From positions 372,001 to 436,000 of the forward strand of contig NZ_WOTN01000004.1 of the NCBI RefSeq assembly GCF_010993745.1: a stretch of 64,000 bases of DNA. The letters run 5' to 3'. Made by a program: the position numbers and the translations under genes. The stretch is from Fodinicola acaciae. GTDB taxonomy: Bacteria; Actinomycetota; Actinomycetes; Mycobacteriales; HKI-0501. A model generated the notes under the pieces. The model was not told where the DNA came from. It was given only the letters and a program-made list of their open reading frames with translations, and ran no database searches. Position 1 is the first letter of the stretch. Each line of letters starts with the position of its first letter. Shown piece by piece: positions 61,301-64,000 of the stretch.

Positions 61301-62470
61301 TCAACGACCCGGTGTCAGGATGAGATCCGCGAACGCCTCCCACTGCCTGGCCGGGTCGTCCATGGTGCCGCCGCGGGCGTCCAGCTCGGCGCGCGCGACC
61401 TCGCGGCCGAGGTTGTAGTTGATGACGTAGGCGCGATAGCGACGCATGAAGTCGAGCCTTTTCGTTGCCTGCTCTGGTGTCATCAACGCGTAAGCGGTAA
61501 GCCAGCGGACCGCCTCAGCCTCGTCCATGGTCCCGCCGAGGTGCCGGCGAGCGACCTCATTGGTGGCGAAGTCGAGGCGTTCGGCGATCCGTCGAGCCCG
61601 GTGGTAGTCGGTCACCTGCGCCGGATCGAGCGCGGTCAGCGGGGCAAGGACCTCGCGCAGGTAGTCGAGTCGTTGGGTGCCGGGAAAAGCGACGTCGACG
61701 GCCAGCATCGCGGTCCCCTCCAGGATCAGCGCCATCGGGCTGAAGAGGGGATAGATGGTGAACTCAAGCCAGCCGCGTTCGGCCACCAACCGCTGTTCGT
61801 GCAGGACACCGGCCACGTGATGGCCGGGATACCCCTCGTGGCCGGCCAGGTCGAGGACCCTGTCGATGTGGATCGGAATGTCGACGTTGACCTGGATCCG
61901 GCTGCGTGCGCCGCCGAGATAGGTGTTCTGGCCGCTCCAGGGTTGGCCGGTGACGAGCTCGAGGTCGAAGCTCTCGTCGTCCGGCAGGTCCAGCCGCGCG
62001 ACCGTACGCTCACGGCATTCGGCGATCGCGACCTTGACGGCCTGCTCGAGTTTGTCCGGGTCCACCACGACGTTCCGCGCGAGAGCGGCGTATCGCTCGG
62101 CCGCGGTGCCGGTTCCAGGCAGTACGTCGTCCAGCTCGCTGACCAGGGCCGCGAACTCCTCCTCGGTGTGGCCGGGGTCGACGGCGCCGTAGATGGCCGC
62201 CGACTCCTCGTCGAAGCTCGGCGTCGCGCCGCCGATAATGTCGGCACGCGCGGCCATCGCGCGCAGCTGTCCGGCGAGTTGCCGGCCGCGCTGGCTGTCC
62301 GGTGGCAACTCGGCCGCCGCGGCACGAGCCGCTGTGCCGATCTGCGCGGGCGTCAGATGCTCAGCGTCCTCTCGCCAATGCGCCGGTCCGTAGTATGCGT
62401 CGACATAGTCAGGGTCGTGTCGTCCGAGCGCCAGCACGAGTTTTATGTATCTCTCCGCGATGTCGTCCAT
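61301..62470 (-). CDS. DUF885-like zinc metallopeptidase
   Basis: A 389-residue mostly helical protein with the metal motif GHEGYPGHH (HExxPGHH), typical of the DUF885 family, and a later glutamate in LILEGTAML that could be the third ligand. A carboxypeptidase-like role is plausible but not shown for this branch. No signal peptide was seen, so it is probably cytosolic. ATG 62470 is used; an in-frame codon at 62509 is possible. Confidence 0.75.
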   Translation of the reverse strand: MDDIAERYIKLVLALGRHDPDYVDAYYGPAHWREDAEHLTPAQIGTAARAAAAELPPDSQRGRQLAGQLRAMAARADIIGGATPSFDEESAAIYGAVDPGHTEEEFAALVSELDDVLPGTGTAAERYAALARNVVVDPDKLEQAVKVAIAECRERTVARLDLPDDESFDLELVTGQPWSGQNTYLGGARSRIQVNVDIPIHIDRVLDLAGHEGYPGHHVAGVLHEQRLVAERGWLEFTIYPLFSPMALILEGTAMLAVDVAFPGTQRLDYLREVLAPLTALDPAQVTDYHRARRIAERLDFATNEVARRHLGGTMDEAEAVRWLTAYALMTPEQATKRLDFMRRYRAYVINYNLGREVARAELDARGGTMDDPARQWEAFADLILTPGR

Positions 62471-62574
62471 GGCCTGGATGCTAGGGTCTGGGCCAGCGCG
62501 GACCGACACTTTGGTGTGGTCCTGATCCGGTCGGCCGGTATCGATGCAGACGGGCGCATGAGAGAGTGCTCCGG

Positions 62575-63843
62575 GTGAGGACCGCTTCGTACGAGCAGCT
62601 GATCCGCGAGCCGATCGACGCTCAATACAAAGGCTTTCCGGCGACCGACACGACGCACACGATCGGCACGGTCGCGTCCGCCGGCTGGCAGCTGACCGAC
62701 TTCATGTTCCCGGTGCTCGTGCTCAAACAGGAGCCGCTCGAGCACAACCTGAAGCTGATGGCCGACTGGTGCGCCGAGCACAACGTCTCGCTGGCGCCGC
62801 ACGGCAAGACGCCGATGGCGCCGCAGCTGTTCCTCCGCCAGCTGGACGCCGGCGCCTGGGGTGTCACGGCCGCGACGACCAGCCAGGCGCGGATCATGCG
62901 GTCCTTCGGCGTACGCCGGATCATCCTGGCCAACGAGCTGGTCAACCCGGCCGCGCTGCGCTGGGTCGGCCAGCAGCTCGACGCCGATCCGGAGTTCGAG
63001 ATGTTCTGCCTGGTCGATTCCAGCTACACGGTCGACCGGATGACGGCGCTGCTCGCCGGCGTACGCCGGCAGCTGCCGGTGTTCCTGGAGGTCGGCATGC
63101 CGGCCGGCCGCGCCGGCGTACGCGACCACGCCGAGGCGCTGAAGGTCGCCGCGAGCATCGCCGCCTCGCCGGCGCTGCGGCTGGCCGGCGTGGAGGCCTT
63201 CGAGGGCGTCGCCGGCTCCAACCGCGAGCCACAGACGCTGGCCGAGGTCGACGACGTGCTCAGCCGGATGGTCGAGCTGCTCGGCGAGATCGACAAGGCG
63301 GGACACTTCGACGGCGACGAGATTGTCTTCACCGCCGGCGGCAGCTCCTACTTCGACCGCGTCGTGGCGGCGGCGGAGCGCATCGGCACGCTCAGCAAGC
63401 CGGTGCGTACGGTCCTGCGCAGCGGCTGTTACCTGACCCACGACCACGGCTCGTACGAGGTCACCTCACCACTGCGAGCCGGCCAGGACGGACCATCGCT
63501 GCAACCGGCCCTGGAGGTCTGGGGCGAGGTGCTGTCGACTCCCGAGCCAGGCCGCGCGATCGTGGGCTTCGGCAAGCGCGACGTGCCGTACGACCAGACC
63601 CTACCCACCCCGCTGACCTGGACCGACGCGACAGGCACGCAGACCGGGGTGGCCGGTCGCGCGACCGTCGAGAAGCTCAACGACCAGCACGCCTACCTGT
63701 CGTACGCGGACCTGGACATCAAACCGGGAGACCTGCTGTCCTTCGGCATCTCCCATCCGTGCACCGCGTTCGACAAGTGGCGGCTGATCCCGGTCGTGGA
63801 CGCCGGCTATCGGGTCGTCGACGCCGTGCGTACGTTTTTCTGA
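62575..63843 (+). CDS. Fold-type III PLP enzyme (D-threonine aldolase / amino acid deaminase type)
   Basis: A protein of about 422 residues with the alanine-racemase-like N-terminal barrel. The PLP lysine is in LAPHGKTPMAPQL, with phosphate-binding residues in TAGGSSYFD. The C-terminal HPCTAFDKW matches the metal site (HxC) of D-threonine aldolase and D-serine dehydratase types. It should act on a D-amino acid or hydroxy amino acid. GTG 62566 or 62575 are candidate starts; neither has a strong ribosome site. Confidence 0.83.
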   Translation: MRTASYEQLIREPIDAQYKGFPATDTTHTIGTVASAGWQLTDFMFPVLVLKQEPLEHNLKLMADWCAEHNVSLAPHGKTPMAPQLFLRQLDAGAWGVTAATTSQARIMRSFGVRRIILANELVNPAALRWVGQQLDADPEFEMFCLVDSSYTVDRMTALLAGVRRQLPVFLEVGMPAGRAGVRDHAEALKVAASIAASPALRLAGVEAFEGVAGSNREPQTLAEVDDVLSRMVELLGEIDKAGHFDGDEIVFTAGGSSYFDRVVAAAERIGTLSKPVRTVLRSGCYLTHDHGSYEVTSPLRAGQDGPSLQPALEVWGEVLSTPEPGRAIVGFGKRDVPYDQTLPTPLTWTDATGTQTGVAGRATVEKLNDQHAYLSYADLDIKPGDLLSFGISHPCTAFDKWRLIPVVDAGYRVVDAVRTFF

Positions 63844-64000
63844 GCCCAGGGTCCGTTGCCGGTGATCCGGTGCGGCGTGACCCGGACGATCACCGCGTCC
63901 GGGTCGGGCCGGCGCGGGCCGAGCAGAAACTCCTCGACGCCGAGATAGCGCCTGGCCTCCGCGTCCATCAGCTCGGCGTAGTCGTCGGCGATGTCCGGCC
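63807..64000 (-). CDS. Partial gene at the window end, unknown
   Basis: The minus strand is open from the window edge down to TAG 63807-63809, with plausible coding text: DYAELMDAEARRYLGVEEFLL, then PDAVIVRVTPHRITGNGPW. It looks like the C-terminus of a small enzyme of PPOX (pyridoxamine-phosphate-oxidase-like) type, but that is a weak impression. Its last 37 bases overlap the end of the PLP enzyme gene. The start lies outside the window. Confidence 0.45.
   Translation of the reverse strand, partial: PDIADDYAELMDAEARRYLGVEEFLLGPRRPDPDAVIVRVTPHRITGNGPWAQKNVRTASTTR

Overview
The window is GC-rich (roughly 70 percent), tightly packed DNA from an actinomycete. Supporting signs are frequent GTG and occasional TTG starts, ATGA/GTGA start-stop overlaps, SigE-family sigma factors, a DUF5753/DUF397 remnant, DUF3151, an LppU-like proline-rich protein, Lrp-ddaH, an actinobacterial branched-chain/pyruvate dehydrogenase operon and FadE-type acyl-CoA dehydrogenase. 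No rRNA, tRNA, CRISPR array or complete insertion sequence was seen. The species cannot be named from the sequence.

Layout. 0-6 kb: lipoprotein, KDPG-type aldolase, ornithine aminotransferase (rocD), a sigma factor with a membrane partner, DUF3151 and a membrane-anchored BNR/Asp-box protein. 5.8-6.3 kb: ruins of a DUF5753 regulator and its DUF397 partner. 6.3-14 kb: two alpha/beta hydrolases, a two-component system, two membrane proteins, an amino-acid permease and an acyl-ACP desaturase with tandem operators. 14-22 kb: Lrp regulator divergent from ddaH, two neighbouring dynamin-like GTPases, a CcdA/PIN toxin-antitoxin pair, a TRIC channel and a proline-rich envelope protein. 22-28 kb: 2-oxoacid dehydrogenase operon (E1 alpha, E1 beta, E2), DUF899, a 46-residue protein and an LppU-like protein. 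27.8-28.1 kb: a 268-bp lower-GC block bounded by perfect 15-bp inverted repeats, probably a MITE. 28-32 kb: efeO, DyP peroxidase and a secreted phosphoesterase, translationally coupled.

32-45 kb is a sugar catabolic island. It holds a CUT1 importer with a GH172 (DUF2961) enzyme, a CUT2 (ribose-type) importer, and enzymes that map onto the oxidative L-fucose / D-arabinose route: aldose dehydrogenase, lactonase, fuconate-type dehydratase and an SDR. A GntR/FCD regulator lies inside it, and CCTATAGG-core palindromes precede both the importer operon and the dehydratase operon. Because L-fucose and D-arabinose share configuration at C2-C4, and GH172 includes D-arabinan exo-hydrolases, the island may handle D-arabinan or fucosides.

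45-64 kb: S53 protease, a gene broken by about four frameshifts, the transhydrogenase sthA, then a sigma factor whose membrane partner carries an external beta-propeller-like domain also found in two secreted paralogues next door. TetR/SDR, acyl-CoA dehydrogenase, a third sigma factor with two paralogous membrane partners, a SpoIIE-type phosphatase, VOC protein, DUF885-like metallopeptidase, a fold-type III PLP enzyme and a partial gene follow. The most unusual features are the three sigma/partner modules lacking a visible zinc anti-sigma motif, the sigma-propeller locus, the sugar island and the MITE-like element.
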